From Amarobacillus sp046328225 (lineage in GTDB: Bacteria > Chloroflexota > Dehalococcoidia > Tepidiformales > Tepidiformaceae): 64,000 nucleotides of DNA. The stretch's first letter is position 1. The number at the start of each line of letters is the position of its first letter. Shown piece after piece: positions 17,371 through 26,288 of this stretch. Where the stretch lies: assembly GCA_046328225.1 (NCBI GenBank), contig JAXLWZ010000002.1, positions 186,001 to 250,000 on the forward strand. The letters are read 5' to 3'. The translations under genes were made by a program, and so were the position numbers. A model generated the notes under the pieces. The model saw nothing but the letters and a program-made list of their open reading frames with translations, searched no databases and had not been told where the DNA came from.

Positions 17371-18033
17371 ATGCCTCGCCGCGCATCGCTCGAACCGTCG
17401 GCGGCCGCGTTCCTGCCTCCCCGCCGCGACCTCGCCAGCCTCCGTGAAGCCAGCCTCCACTGCGAAGGCTGCCCGCTCTGGGCACGCGCCACCCAGACCG
17501 TCTTCGGCGAAGGCAATCCCCACGCCCGCATGATGCTCGTCGGCGAACAGCCCGGCGACGCCGAGGACCGCCTCGGGCACCCGTTCGTCGGACCCGCCGG
17601 CCACCTCCTCGACCGCTGCCTCGAGGACGCCGGCATCGACCGCGACCTGGTGTACGTGACGAACGCCGTGAAGCACTTCAAATGGGAGCCGCGGGGCAAA
17701 CGCCGCATCCACACCCGGCCGAGCACCCGCGAAGTCCGTGCCTGCCGCCCCTGGCTCGATGCCGAGCTCGCCGAGATCGAACCCGCCGTCATCGTCGCGA
17801 TGGGGGCGACGGCGGCACAGGCCATCCTCGGGCGCACCTTCCGGCTCACGGAGCACCGGGGCGAGGTCATCCTCGACCCCGCCGGACGCAGCGTCGTGGC
17901 CACGCTCCACCCCTCGGCCATCCTCCGCATGGACGACGACGCCCGCCGCACGGCCGAACGCGCCGCCTTCACCGACGACCTCCGGCATGCGGCCTCGCTC
18001 GCCCTCGCCCGCGCCGTGTCCGCGCTCCGCTAG
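17371..18033 (+). CDS. udgX: UdgX family uracil-DNA binding/crosslinking protein
   Basis: 220 residues of the Fe-S uracil-DNA glycosylase superfamily. Visible motifs: C31xxC34 plus later Cys residues (DRCLED, RACRPW) for the cluster, GEQPGD (motif A), TNAVKHFKWEPRGKRRIH and LHPSAILR. The KRRIH loop is diagnostic of UdgX; its His (114 in this numbering) forms a covalent bond to the abasic sugar after uracil removal in the mycobacterial prototype. It therefore probably captures uracil-containing DNA rather than releasing product like UDG4. An upstream in-frame ATG at 17314 would add 19 residues. The gene ends 3 bases from the converging ileS stop. Confidence 0.88.
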   Translation: MPRRASLEPSAAAFLPPRRDLASLREASLHCEGCPLWARATQTVFGEGNPHARMMLVGEQPGDAEDRLGHPFVGPAGHLLDRCLEDAGIDRDLVYVTNAVKHFKWEPRGKRRIHTRPSTREVRACRPWLDAELAEIEPAVIVAMGATAAQAILGRTFRLTEHRGEVILDPAGRSVVATLHPSAILRMDDDARRTAERAAFTDDLRHAASLALARAVSALR

Positions 18034-18036
18034 GCG

Positions 18037-21000
18037 TCAGCCGTTGCGGCGCACCCCCAGCGTGACGCTCGCGCCCTCCAGGTCGTGGGGCGCGACGTGG
18101 GCGTCCTCCGGCGCGTGCCCGCTGACGGCCTCCGTCGCGAGCGTTTCGCCCTGGATGTACGCCCCGTGCGACCGCATGACGCGCTCGACGTCTTCGGTCC
18201 CGCGGTACCAAAGGGTGATGCGGTCGGCGAGTTCGAAGCCCGCTTCGCGGCGCATGTCCTGCACCCGCCGAACGATTTCGCGCGCGAGCCCTTCGTCCTC
18301 CAGCTCCGGCGTCAGCGCCGTGGTGATGGCGACGGTCACGCCCGCGTCCGCGGCGGCGGCGTACCCGGCCGTGTCCTGCGCCTGCAGGAGGATGTCCTCC
18401 GCTTCGAGCGCGAACCCGCCGACTTCGATGCTCGCCCCCCGCTTCACCTCCGCCGCGATGACCGCCGGGTCGAGCTGGGCCAGCCCCGCGCGGATGGCGG
18501 CCACGCCAGGGCCGTACTTGCGCCCCAGCACGGGCAGGTTTGGCTTCACGTCGTAGCGCAGCACGGCCGTCTCGTCCTCGAGCAGGGTGAGGGCCTTCGC
18601 GTTCAGCTCCTCGAGCACGAGCTGCTCGTTTTTGCGCAGCGCCGCCGCATCCTCGGCCGAACGCGCCTTCGCGAGCACTTCCGCCACCGGCTGGCGCACC
18701 TTGATCTGCGCCTTCGCGCGCGCCGCCCGCCCGAGCGAGCACACCCGCTTCACCAGCTGCGTCTCCGCGTTCAGCCGCTCGTCGATGGCCGCCGCATCCG
18801 CCTCCGGCCAGGCCGCCAGGTGCACGCTGACGGGCGCGTCCGCATCGACCGATCGCACCAGGTTCTGCCAGAGCTCCTCGGCCACGAACGGCGTGAACGG
18901 CGCGATCAGCTTCGTCAGCGTCACCAGCGCCGTGTAGAGCGTCCAGTAGGCGGCCTGCTTGTCGCTGTCGCTCTCGCTCGCGCCCCGCCAGAAACGCCGC
19001 CGGCTGCGCCGCACGTACCAGTTCGAAAGGTCATCCACGAAGCCGTCGATGGCGCGGGCGGCGTCCGTCGGGTCGTACTTCTCCAGCTCGTCCGTCACGC
19101 GCCGCACGAGCACGTTCAGCTCGCTCAGCAGCCAGCGGTCGATCTCCGGGAGGGTGCCCGCCGGCCGCTGTCGCGGGTCGACGCCGTCGATGTTCGCGTA
19201 GCTGACGAAGAAGCTGTAGGTGTTCCAGAGGGTGAGCAGGAAGCGCCGCAGCCCTTCCTCCACCAGCCCCGCGCCGAAGCGCCCGCTCGTGCGCGCGAAC
19301 CCCGCCGAGAACATGTACCAGCGCGTCGCGTCCGCGCCGAAGCGGTCGAGGATGTCCCAGGGCACGACGACGTTGCCGCGGCTCTTCGACATCTTCTGGC
19401 CCTTTTCGTCCTGGATGTGGCCCAGGCAGATCACGTTCCGGTAGGCGATACCCTCGGGCACGGCTTCGGCGGCATGCAGGAGCGTCGCCTCCGCGTGGAG
19501 CGTGTAGAACCAGCCCCGCGTCTGGTCGATCGCCTCGCAGATGAAGTCCGCCGGGAAGGCGCGGTCGAAGGCTTCGCTGTTCTCGTACGGGTAGCCCCAC
19601 TGCGCGTAGGGCATCGCGCCGCTATCGAACCACGCGTCCGCGACCTCGGGCACGCGTTTCATCGTCCCGCCGCAGTCGCAGCGCAGGAGGATGTCGTCGA
19701 TGTACGGCCGGTGGAGGTCGTCCAGGGCCTCCGCCTTCGCCCGGTCGATGGCGCGCTCGACGACGTCGGCCTTCGATCCCGCGCAGGCATCCGTGCCGCA
19801 GGCTTCGCAGCGCCAGAACGGCAACGGCGTGCCCCAATACCGTTCGCGGCTCACCGCCCAGTCGATGTTGTTCTCGAGCCAGTTACCGAAGCGCCCGTGC
19901 TTGATGTGCCCCGGGTACCAGTTGATCTGCTCGTTCCCCGCCGTCAGTCCGTCGCGCTGGCGCGTCGTGCGGATGTACCAGCTCGGCTTCGCGTAGTAGA
20001 GCAGCGGCGTCTTGCAGCGCCAGCAGAACGGGTAGGTGTGCTTGATCGTCCCGCTCTTCACCATCAGGCCGCGCTCCGTGAGGTCCTTGATGACGTCGCG
20101 GTCGGCCTGTTTGGCGAACTTGCCCGCGCCCGGGAGCCCTTCGGCCATCAGCCCGCGCAGGTCGATCGGCTGGGCGAACAGCAGGCCGAAGAGCTTGCCT
20201 TCCTCGAAGTCCTCGGCGCCGAAGGCGGGGGCCGTGTGCACGATGCCGGAGCCGTCATCGAGCGAGACATACTCGGCCGTGACCACGCGCCGCAGGCCGT
20301 CCGCCTCCTCCGCCGTGATGCGCCGCAGGCGTCCGTCGCTGTCGAAGCGCATCACATCCACGCCGGCGTGCTCGGGGAGATACAACGGCTCGTAGCGCAT
20401 GCCCACGAGCTCGTCGCCGCGCAGGCTGCCCACGGCCGTCGCACCCTCGCCGATGACGCGCTCCGCCAGCGCCGCCGCCAGCACCAGCCGTTCGCCCTCG
20501 ACCTCGTACACGCCGTAGTCGGCGTCTTCCTTCACCGCCAGCGCCGTGTTCCCCGGTAGCGTCCACGGCGTCGTCGTCCACGCCACGAGGAAGATCGGCC
20601 CGCCGCCGGGCAGCTCCCGCGGGAACTCCGAGGACGCCACCCGGAACTTCACGAAGACGCTCGGGTCGGGCACATCGTCCTCGTACCCCTGCGCCACCTC
20701 GTGGTCGCTGAGGCTCGTGCCGCAGCGCGGGCAGTGCGGCGTCACGCGGTAGTCCTGGTACACGAGCCCGGCATCCCAGAGCCGCTTGAGGATCCACCAG
20801 CAGCTTTCGATGTACTCGTTGTGCCAGGTCACGTAGGGGTGTTCGAGGTCCGCCCAGTACGCGATCCGTTCGCTCAGCCGCGTCCATTCGTCGATATAGC
20901 GGCTGACGCTCGCCTTGCAGCGCTGGTTGAACTCGGCGATGCCGAACGCCTCGATCTCCGGCTTCGATTGGAGGTTGAGCTCTTTCTCGATTTCGAGCTC

Positions 21001-21276
21001 GACCGGCAGGCCGTGGGTATCCCAGCCGGCCTTTCGCGGCACGCGGTAGCCCCGCATCGTCTTGTAGCGAGGGATGAGGTCCTTGAAGACGCGCGCGAGC
21101 ACGTGATGGATGCCGGGCCGCGCGTTCGCCGTCGGCGGGCCTTCGTAGAAGATGAACTGGCGGTCGGCGGGGCGCTCGTCGATGCTCCGCTTGAAGACAT
21201 CGTGCTGCTGCCAGAAGGCGAGGACGCCCTCCTCCAGCTGCGGGAAACTCACCTTCGGATCCACTGCCCGGAACAT
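18037..21276 (-). CDS. ileS: Isoleucyl-tRNA synthetase (type 2-like)
   Basis: 1079 residues. The class I signature appears as PPTANARPGIHH (residues 47-58), typical of type 2 IleRS rather than the PYANGxxHIGH form, and KMSKS lies near residue 627 (KGQKMSKSRGN). Cys-rich segments (WRCEACGTDAC, LRCDCGG) lie between, within the editing/catalytic region, and the anticodon-binding domain follows (WYVRRSRRRFW). It charges tRNA-Ile. Type 2 enzymes are often less sensitive to mupirocin; this is family knowledge only. GGAGGG about 6 nt upstream supports the ATG. A T-box leader precedes it, so expression should respond to uncharged tRNA-Ile. Confidence 0.95.
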   Translation of the reverse strand: MFRAVDPKVSFPQLEEGVLAFWQQHDVFKRSIDERPADRQFIFYEGPPTANARPGIHHVLARVFKDLIPRYKTMRGYRVPRKAGWDTHGLPVELEIEKELNLQSKPEIEAFGIAEFNQRCKASVSRYIDEWTRLSERIAYWADLEHPYVTWHNEYIESCWWILKRLWDAGLVYQDYRVTPHCPRCGTSLSDHEVAQGYEDDVPDPSVFVKFRVASSEFPRELPGGGPIFLVAWTTTPWTLPGNTALAVKEDADYGVYEVEGERLVLAAALAERVIGEGATAVGSLRGDELVGMRYEPLYLPEHAGVDVMRFDSDGRLRRITAEEADGLRRVVTAEYVSLDDGSGIVHTAPAFGAEDFEEGKLFGLLFAQPIDLRGLMAEGLPGAGKFAKQADRDVIKDLTERGLMVKSGTIKHTYPFCWRCKTPLLYYAKPSWYIRTTRQRDGLTAGNEQINWYPGHIKHGRFGNWLENNIDWAVSRERYWGTPLPFWRCEACGTDACAGSKADVVERAIDRAKAEALDDLHRPYIDDILLRCDCGGTMKRVPEVADAWFDSGAMPYAQWGYPYENSEAFDRAFPADFICEAIDQTRGWFYTLHAEATLLHAAEAVPEGIAYRNVICLGHIQDEKGQKMSKSRGNVVVPWDILDRFGADATRWYMFSAGFARTSGRFGAGLVEEGLRRFLLTLWNTYSFFVSYANIDGVDPRQRPAGTLPEIDRWLLSELNVLVRRVTDELEKYDPTDAARAIDGFVDDLSNWYVRRSRRRFWRGASESDSDKQAAYWTLYTALVTLTKLIAPFTPFVAEELWQNLVRSVDADAPVSVHLAAWPEADAAAIDERLNAETQLVKRVCSLGRAARAKAQIKVRQPVAEVLAKARSAEDAAALRKNEQLVLEELNAKALTLLEDETAVLRYDVKPNLPVLGRKYGPGVAAIRAGLAQLDPAVIAAEVKRGASIEVGGFALEAEDILLQAQDTAGYAAAADAGVTVAITTALTPELEDEGLAREIVRRVQDMRREAGFELADRITLWYRGTEDVERVMRSHGAYIQGETLATEAVSGHAPEDAHVAPHDLEGASVTLGVRRNG

Positions 21277-21383
21277 TCGCGCCCTCCGTCGCCTCGATGG
21301 CCTCGATACGGAAGACCGGCACGCTGCCCGTGCCGTACCGTATGGAGAGATGATGCGCGCACTTCGCCCGTTCCGCGGACAAG

Positions 21384-21658
21384 AAAAAACGCTCGCCCCG
21401 GAACGGCCAGGGACGAGCGTGCACGCCCGCGGTACCACCCTGCTTCCCGCCGCGCACGGCGGGCACTCAGCGGAGCGCCATCACGCCCCTGCCCCTGCTA
21501 ACGGTGGGCATCCGTCCCGGCCTACTGGCACGGCCCGCGCCGCGCGTTCGGCGGAAAGCTCGGGAGGGATCTTCGCCCCGGCCCGCCGCGCCCCCTCGCA
21601 CCACCCGGGGCTCGCTGTGCGGCAGCATCGAAGCTACTCGTCTCCGTCGTCGCCTGTG
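21384..21658 (-). promoter_or_regulatory. T-box riboswitch of ileS (tRNA-Ile sensing)
   Basis: The T-box sequence AGGGTGGTACCGCG lies at 21441-21428 (reverse strand). Upstream are a Stem I start (GGAGACGAGTAGC) and a candidate specifier loop GAAGATCCCTCCC whose AUC (21570-21568) reads isoleucine. Downstream is an intrinsic terminator: an 11-bp stem (21420-21410 with 21399-21389) and a U run at 21388-21384. Uncharged tRNA-Ile should pair with the specifier and the T-box bulge and favour the antiterminator, allowing ileS transcription. The 5' limit is set by a promoter-like sequence. Confidence 0.9.
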
Positions 21659-22723
21659 CCACCCAGTGAAGCGCCCCGCCGCGAGCGGTGTCAAGGATTC
21701 GTCCGCCACCGGGCGCTGCTCGCGCTCGTGGCCCTCGTCAGCGTGCTCATGACCGCCTGCGGGGGAGGCAGCGACGGCGAGGTCTACCCCGAGCGCACCC
21801 CCACCCTCGCGCCCACCGCCGCCCCGGACCTCGGCACGCCCACGGTGGAGCCCCCGCCGCCCGCCGAGTTCAAGGTCGCGTTCATCAATCTCCAGGCGCC
21901 CATCAGCTCCGACGCCAACAACGTCCTCACGGGCGAAACCTACGACGACCGCCTCGAAGCGATCATCGCCCAGCTCAAGGAGCTCAACCCCGACCTCATC
22001 GCCTTCAACGAAGCGAGCTGGACGCGCGAACACGGCAGCGCCATCTCCCGCCTCGCGAAGGAACTGAAGATGGAGTTCTTCTACGCCCGCGCAAATCCCT
22101 GGTATCCCGGCCAATCGCGCGAACAGAGCGACGGCCTCGTGAAGCAGCTCGGCTTCGAAGAGGGCGAGCTCGTCCTCTCGCGCTACAAGGTCCTTCGCGG
22201 CGAAACGCGGGCGCTCAACCCCCGCACGGGCGAACCCGGCGAGCAGCGCGTCGCCCTCCACGTCGTCATCGGCGTGCCCCAGCCAGTCGGCGAAGTCGAT
22301 GTCTACGTCACCCATCTCACCGGCGGCGGCGACCGTACGCGGCGCGCCCAGGCCACCGATTTCGCCTCCTGGATCGAGGCCACGCGCGGCAAGGGTCCCA
22401 CCCTCGTCATGGCCGGCAGCAGCGACCCCCAGGCCGAGTCCACCTACGACCTCTATCCCGGGCTCGGGCTGCACGAGGCCGGCTACAAGCTCCAGCTCGG
22501 TACCTGCTGCCGCGAAACGCCCATCGGCGAACAACCGCCGCTCAAGGTGCGCACCGACTACCTCATGTCGGCTCGCTGGACCCCACTCGCCGTCCGCCTC
22601 TTCGCCGACCAGACGGTCAGCCGGCCCGACGGCACCGTGATCTACGCGAGCGACCACAACGGCATCCTCGCCGTCTTCCCCTTCGCGGGCTTCGCGAACC
22701 CCGCCGTGCCCGAGTCGCAGTAG
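21656..22723 (+). CDS. Endonuclease/exonuclease/phosphatase-family lipoprotein
   Basis: About 355 residues if the GTG at 21656 is used. A basic n-region (RRERCQGFVRHR), hydrophobic stretch and lipobox-like LMTAC suggest a lipoprotein, followed by a Thr/Pro linker. The remainder has the EEP fold: FKVAFINLQ, LNPDLIAFNEASW, FEEGELVLSRY (catalytic-type Glu region), VYVTHLTGG and YASDHNGILAVF (final Asp-His). Likely an extracellular phosphodiesterase or nuclease. The start is uncertain: no SD is visible, and the 5' end overlaps the divergent ileS promoter and T-box start; an internal GTG at 21728 would leave almost no n-region. Confidence 0.75.
   Translation: MPPSEAPRRERCQGFVRHRALLALVALVSVLMTACGGGSDGEVYPERTPTLAPTAAPDLGTPTVEPPPPAEFKVAFINLQAPISSDANNVLTGETYDDRLEAIIAQLKELNPDLIAFNEASWTREHGSAISRLAKELKMEFFYARANPWYPGQSREQSDGLVKQLGFEEGELVLSRYKVLRGETRALNPRTGEPGEQRVALHVVIGVPQPVGEVDVYVTHLTGGGDRTRRAQATDFASWIEATRGKGPTLVMAGSSDPQAESTYDLYPGLGLHEAGYKLQLGTCCRETPIGEQPPLKVRTDYLMSARWTPLAVRLFADQTVSRPDGTVIYASDHNGILAVFPFAGFANPAVPESQ
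21665..21694 (-). promoter_or_regulatory. Candidate ileS promoter
   Basis: Reverse-strand TTGACA (21694-21689), 18-nt spacer, then TTCACT (21670-21665), placing transcription start near 21658, just before the T-box Stem I. The -35 is a perfect match; the -10 is weak. Confidence 0.55.
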
Positions 22724-22771
22724 CGGCGAAACCGGTAGACTCCGCGCCTATCCCCGGGAGGAGGCGCCGCC

Positions 22772-23632
22772 ATGGCGAGGTTGCAGGACAAAGTCGCGGT
22801 CATCACGGGCGGCGCGAGCGGCATCGGCGAAGGCACCGTGCGCCTCTTCGCCGGCGAAGGCGCCCGCGTCGTCATCGCCGACGTCCAGGACGCGCGCGGC
22901 GAGAAGCTCGCCGAAGAGCTCGGCACGAACACCACCTACGTCCACGCCGATGTCTCCCGCGAGGAGGACGTTGCCAACGCCATCGATACCGCCGTCCGCC
23001 GCTTCGGTCGCCTGGATTGCATGTACAACAACGCGGGCTTCCCCGGCGTCTCCGGCCCCATCGATGAGCTCGACATGGCCGCCTTCGACCAGACCATGGC
23101 CGTGCTCTTTCGCGGCGTCGTCTGCGGCATCAAGCACGCCGTCCGGGTGATGAAGCCCCAGGGCTCCGGCAGCATCGTCAGCACGGCCAGCATCGCCGGC
23201 GTCGGCGCGATCTTCGGGCCGCACGTCTACAGCGCCGCCAAGGCCGCCATCATTCACATCACGAAGACAACCGCGGTCGAGCTCGGCCCCCTGGGCATCC
23301 GCATCAACGCCATCTGCCCGGGCGCCATCGCGACCCCGATCTTCGGCAAGGCCATGGGGCTTTCGAACGAACAGGCCGACCTCACCGTCGAGCCCATGAA
23401 GGTGGCTTTCGCGAACAACCAGCCGCTGCGCCGCGCGGGCCTCCCGAACGACATCGCCGAGGCCGCCCTCTGGCTCGCGAGCGAGGGGTCGAGCTTCGTC
23501 ACCGGGCAGGCGATCGTCGTGGACGGCGGCATCACGCTGCAGCCGGGCGGCATCTTCGGTAATCGCGAAGGCACCCCCGAGGAGCGCCAGGCCCGCTTCG
23601 CCCAGGCCTTCGGCGCCCGCCCCCAGGGTTAG
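22772..23632 (+). CDS. SDR family oxidoreductase
   Basis: 286-residue classical SDR: TGGASGIG, the second-strand Asp (VVIADVQDARG), NNAG and YSAAK (active Tyr/Lys), ending with TGQAIVVDGG and a 30-residue C-terminal extension. NAD-type cofactor preference is suggested by the Asp after strand 2. Substrate unknown. A strong SD (GGAGGAGG at 22757-22764) supports the start. The stop is 2 bases from the converging FkbM gene. Confidence 0.9.
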   Translation: MARLQDKVAVITGGASGIGEGTVRLFAGEGARVVIADVQDARGEKLAEELGTNTTYVHADVSREEDVANAIDTAVRRFGRLDCMYNNAGFPGVSGPIDELDMAAFDQTMAVLFRGVVCGIKHAVRVMKPQGSGSIVSTASIAGVGAIFGPHVYSAAKAAIIHITKTTAVELGPLGIRINAICPGAIATPIFGKAMGLSNEQADLTVEPMKVAFANNQPLRRAGLPNDIAEAALWLASEGSSFVTGQAIVVDGGITLQPGGIFGNREGTPEERQARFAQAFGARPQG

Positions 23633-23634
23633 CC

Positions 23635-24486
23635 TTAGCGGCGAAACCACCCCAGCGGCCCGCGCCGGGCGACGGTGGGCATCCTTCCCGGTCGGAGAGG
23701 CAGCAGCGTCCTTTGCCGGAGCTCGGCCGGCGAACCGCTCGCGCACGCGAGGATGTCGCAGTAGGTGCCGTGCTGGTGCCGGGTTGAGCGCGCGTGCGCC
23801 TCTTCGGCGTCCTGCGTCGTGAGCAGGTACTTTCCCGCGGGGTCCAGCAGGTGAAGCCGCCGGTAGCCCATGGCCTGCAGCTGCCGGAGGCCGCTCACCC
23901 CCTCGCCGTTCGCATAGAAGCTCGGAGCGTATTCGAAGAAGATCACGGGCCGGTCGCGCCGGATGGTTTGCTCGGCACCGAGCAGGACCTCGAAGTCAAA
24001 CCCGTCGGTGTCCACTTTCAGGAAATCGAGCGGCGGGCGGCCCTCAAGGACGTCGTCCAGCCGCACCATCGGCGACTCCTGCGCCGTCGGGAGATGCGGC
24101 GCCGGCAGGACGGTCCCGCTCGTCTCGTTCGAATGGATGACCGCGACGCCCGCTTCCTTCCCGACGATGTACGGCAGAACCTCGGCCGAATGCCCTGCCA
24201 GGAAGAGGTTGCGCTCAAGGAACGAACGGAACCGGTTCGAAGGTTCGAAGCAGAGCATCTGCGCGCCCGGCGCCGCCTTCAAGAGCTGGCGTGTGGAAGA
24301 CCCGATGTTGCTGCCGACCTCGCACATGAAGGGCGCGGGGCCCGCCACCAGCGCCTGGATGATCGGCCCGAGAACCGCGTCCCACTCCTGGCCCCGGGAG
24401 ATCAGCTCGCCGAGCTTACTCTCCGCCGGGTACTCGAACGGCCGCTTCAGGTAGGTGGTCGAACGGGACTCGGGCAGGGGCTGCAT
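23635..24486 (-). CDS. FkbM family methyltransferase (copy 1)
   Basis: 283 residues. FkbM-type SAM methyltransferase core: CEVGSNIGSSTRQLLKAAPGA (motif I), LCFEPSNRFRSFLERNL, DFLKVDTDGFDFEVLLGAE and FFEYAPSF. Family members O-methylate sugars or small molecules, often in glycan or secondary-metabolite loci; no such locus is adjacent. It is a paralogue of the gene immediately downstream on this map (24558-25382); their N-termini align residue for residue (TTYLxxPFEYPA), which supports both start codons. Confidence 0.85.
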   Translation of the reverse strand: MQPLPESRSTTYLKRPFEYPAESKLGELISRGQEWDAVLGPIIQALVAGPAPFMCEVGSNIGSSTRQLLKAAPGAQMLCFEPSNRFRSFLERNLFLAGHSAEVLPYIVGKEAGVAVIHSNETSGTVLPAPHLPTAQESPMVRLDDVLEGRPPLDFLKVDTDGFDFEVLLGAEQTIRRDRPVIFFEYAPSFYANGEGVSGLRQLQAMGYRRLHLLDPAGKYLLTTQDAEEAHARSTRHQHGTYCDILACASGSPAELRQRTLLPLRPGRMPTVARRGPLGWFRR

Positions 24487-24557
24487 TCCCGGCAGCCTAC
24501 AGGGTGGCCGCGGTGCGCACATCGCCGCGCGCTCCGGGCACGCGACAGGGGCGCTCG

Positions 24558-25382
24558 TCACTCGCGCGCGAGCACCGGCAGCGCGCCGGGGCGAAGGACC
24601 AGTCGCCGTTCGAGCCGCGCTTCGGCCTCGGAACCGGCGGCGCAGGCGAGGATGTCGCAATACGTGCCGTAGATGTGCTGGTCCGATCGTGCGTGCGCTT
24701 CGTTCGCATCGTCCGTGCTCAGCAGGTAGTGTCCCGCGGGGTCGAGCAGGTGAAGCCGCCGGTAGCCCATGCCCTGCAGGCGCCGGAGGCCGTTCGGCCC
24801 GCCATAGCGCCGGTAGGCGGGCGTGTACTCGATGGTGATCACGGGCTGGTCCCGCCGGATGGTTTGCTCCGCCCCCCGCACGACCTCGAAGTCGTAGCCG
24901 TCGGTGTCGATCTTCAGGAAGTCCAGCCGCGGCCGCCGGGCCATGACATCGTCGAGCCGGATCACCGGCGCCTCCTCCGGGATGGTGAAGCGCGGTTCTC
25001 GCACCACCGACCCCGTCGTCCCATCGCGGAGCAGCACGGCCTTTCCGCCGCGGTTCCCGGCGATGTACGGCAGGATCTCGGCCGCTTGCCCGGCCAGTGC
25101 CAGGTTCCGCTCCAGGAACAAACGGAATCGCTCGATCGGTTCGAAGCAAAGCACGCGCGCCCCCGGTGCCGCCTTCAGGATTTGCCGCGTGGAGGTTCCG
25201 ATGTTGCTCCCCACCTCGCAGATAAACGGCGTCGGACCTGCGAACGCGGCCTGGATGATCGGCACGAGCACAGCGTCCCACTCGTGGCCGTCTGCCACCA
25301 AGCGCCCGAGGTCACTGCCCGCCGGGTATTCGAACGGATGCCCCAGGTAGGTTGTCCGAATCGCATTCGGGATCGTTCCCAT
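24558..25382 (-). CDS. FkbM family methyltransferase (copy 2)
   Basis: 274 residues, tandem paralogue of the neighbouring FkbM gene. It has CEVGSNIGTSTRQILKAAPGA, LCFEPIERFRLFLERNLALAG, LDFLKIDTDGYDFEVVRGAEQTIRRDQPVI and the same C-terminal RRLHLLDPAG, with a divergent tail. I start at the ATG giving MGTIPNAIRTTYLG, which aligns with the start of copy 1, rather than an upstream Met adding 14 residues. It is probably transcribed with copy 1. Substrate not predictable. Confidence 0.85.
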   Translation of the reverse strand: MGTIPNAIRTTYLGHPFEYPAGSDLGRLVADGHEWDAVLVPIIQAAFAGPTPFICEVGSNIGTSTRQILKAAPGARVLCFEPIERFRLFLERNLALAGQAAEILPYIAGNRGGKAVLLRDGTTGSVVREPRFTIPEEAPVIRLDDVMARRPRLDFLKIDTDGYDFEVVRGAEQTIRRDQPVITIEYTPAYRRYGGPNGLRRLQGMGYRRLHLLDPAGHYLLSTDDANEAHARSDQHIYGTYCDILACAAGSEAEARLERRLVLRPGALPVLARE

Positions 25383-26288
25383 CGCGGCGGGATGGTACTC
25401 GCCGTTCGCTCGCGAGCGAACCATCGGGGTTTCGCATCTTAACCACGCTGGCCGCGAGCGCCGGCCGTCGCCCGCGCCGGGGGGCCGGCTCGCGCGCGGG
25501 GCTGCTGCCTGGAATGGGCTTCTGGATCTGGTTAGGGATTAAGGGGTTAAGGGTTGAGGGCGTTCCAGGCGCGTCCCGGGCATCGCCAGGGCAGTGCCTC
25601 GTCCGTGCCTGGGTCGTGCCCGGGCAGTGCGGGGCTGCTCGGCGGGCCTCGCCCGTGCGGGCCGCTACTGGGAATGGGCTTCTGGATCTGGTTACCGGTT
25701 ACCGGATCTGGATCTGCTACTGGATCGGCGGGGCCGGCCCGATGCTCGCCCGGTGCCGGCCCAATGCATGCCCGATGCCCGCCCGGTGCGGGTATGGTGC
25801 CGGGCACCGCCCACGCGTGCGGACGCCGGTGCTGGGCGACGTCCACGTCCCGGGATGGAGTGACCCTCTCCAGATTCGGAGCGGAGGGTGGCAACGGTCC
25901 ACTGGCGGTCGTCGCAACTGGCCGCCCATGGGCACTCCGTCGTGGGCGAAGGATGGCCGTCGTCAGCCGGCCGGATGGTCCACCGGCGGTCCGTCGTCGA
26001 TGGCTGCGCAGCACAGCCCTTGAACCACCGGTCGGGTACCCATCCAACACCCTTCGGCTACCCTTCGACAGTCGTCAGAGGGTCGAGTTCGTGACGAAAC
26101 CGGGCTGCGGCGGGCGGCCACGGGCCCATCGACGCCATCGGTCGAAGATGCCAACGGAGCGAAGCACGCCGGTATCGGAGCGGGGAATTCGGCACTTGCC
26201 GCGACCACCGGTGTCGTGCTTTCGCAACCAATCACCGGCCTGTGGCGTTAGCATGCGAAGAGCCCGGTCTCTCCCCGGGCGGGCGACG
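25383..26288 (+). other. About 0.9 kb without a convincing gene
   Basis: Open frames here have no recognisable domains and biased composition. The left part (25500-25830) holds short GC-rich repeats (CCCGGGCAGTGC-like, CCCGATGC/CCCGGTGC) and telomere-like GGGTTAAGG tracts; the right part (25860-26240) has more mixed composition and many CGTCG words. It could be an eroded gene, a repeat-associated locus or an RNA. It ends just before the membrane sigma-like gene. Confidence 0.6.
25511..25694 (+). repeat. 24-bp direct repeat pair, 160 bp apart
   Basis: Identical 24-base copies at 25511-25534 and 25671-25694 (beginning GGAATGGGCTTCTGG and ending in GGTTA), both followed by further GGATCTGG or GGGTTAAGG material. 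The sequence between them is GC-rich and repetitive. Confidence 0.8.

Noticed and set aside
25547..26050. 167-residue reverse-strand ORF in the 0.9-kb gap
   Set aside because: No SD, no recognisable fold, composition dictated by GC-rich repeats.
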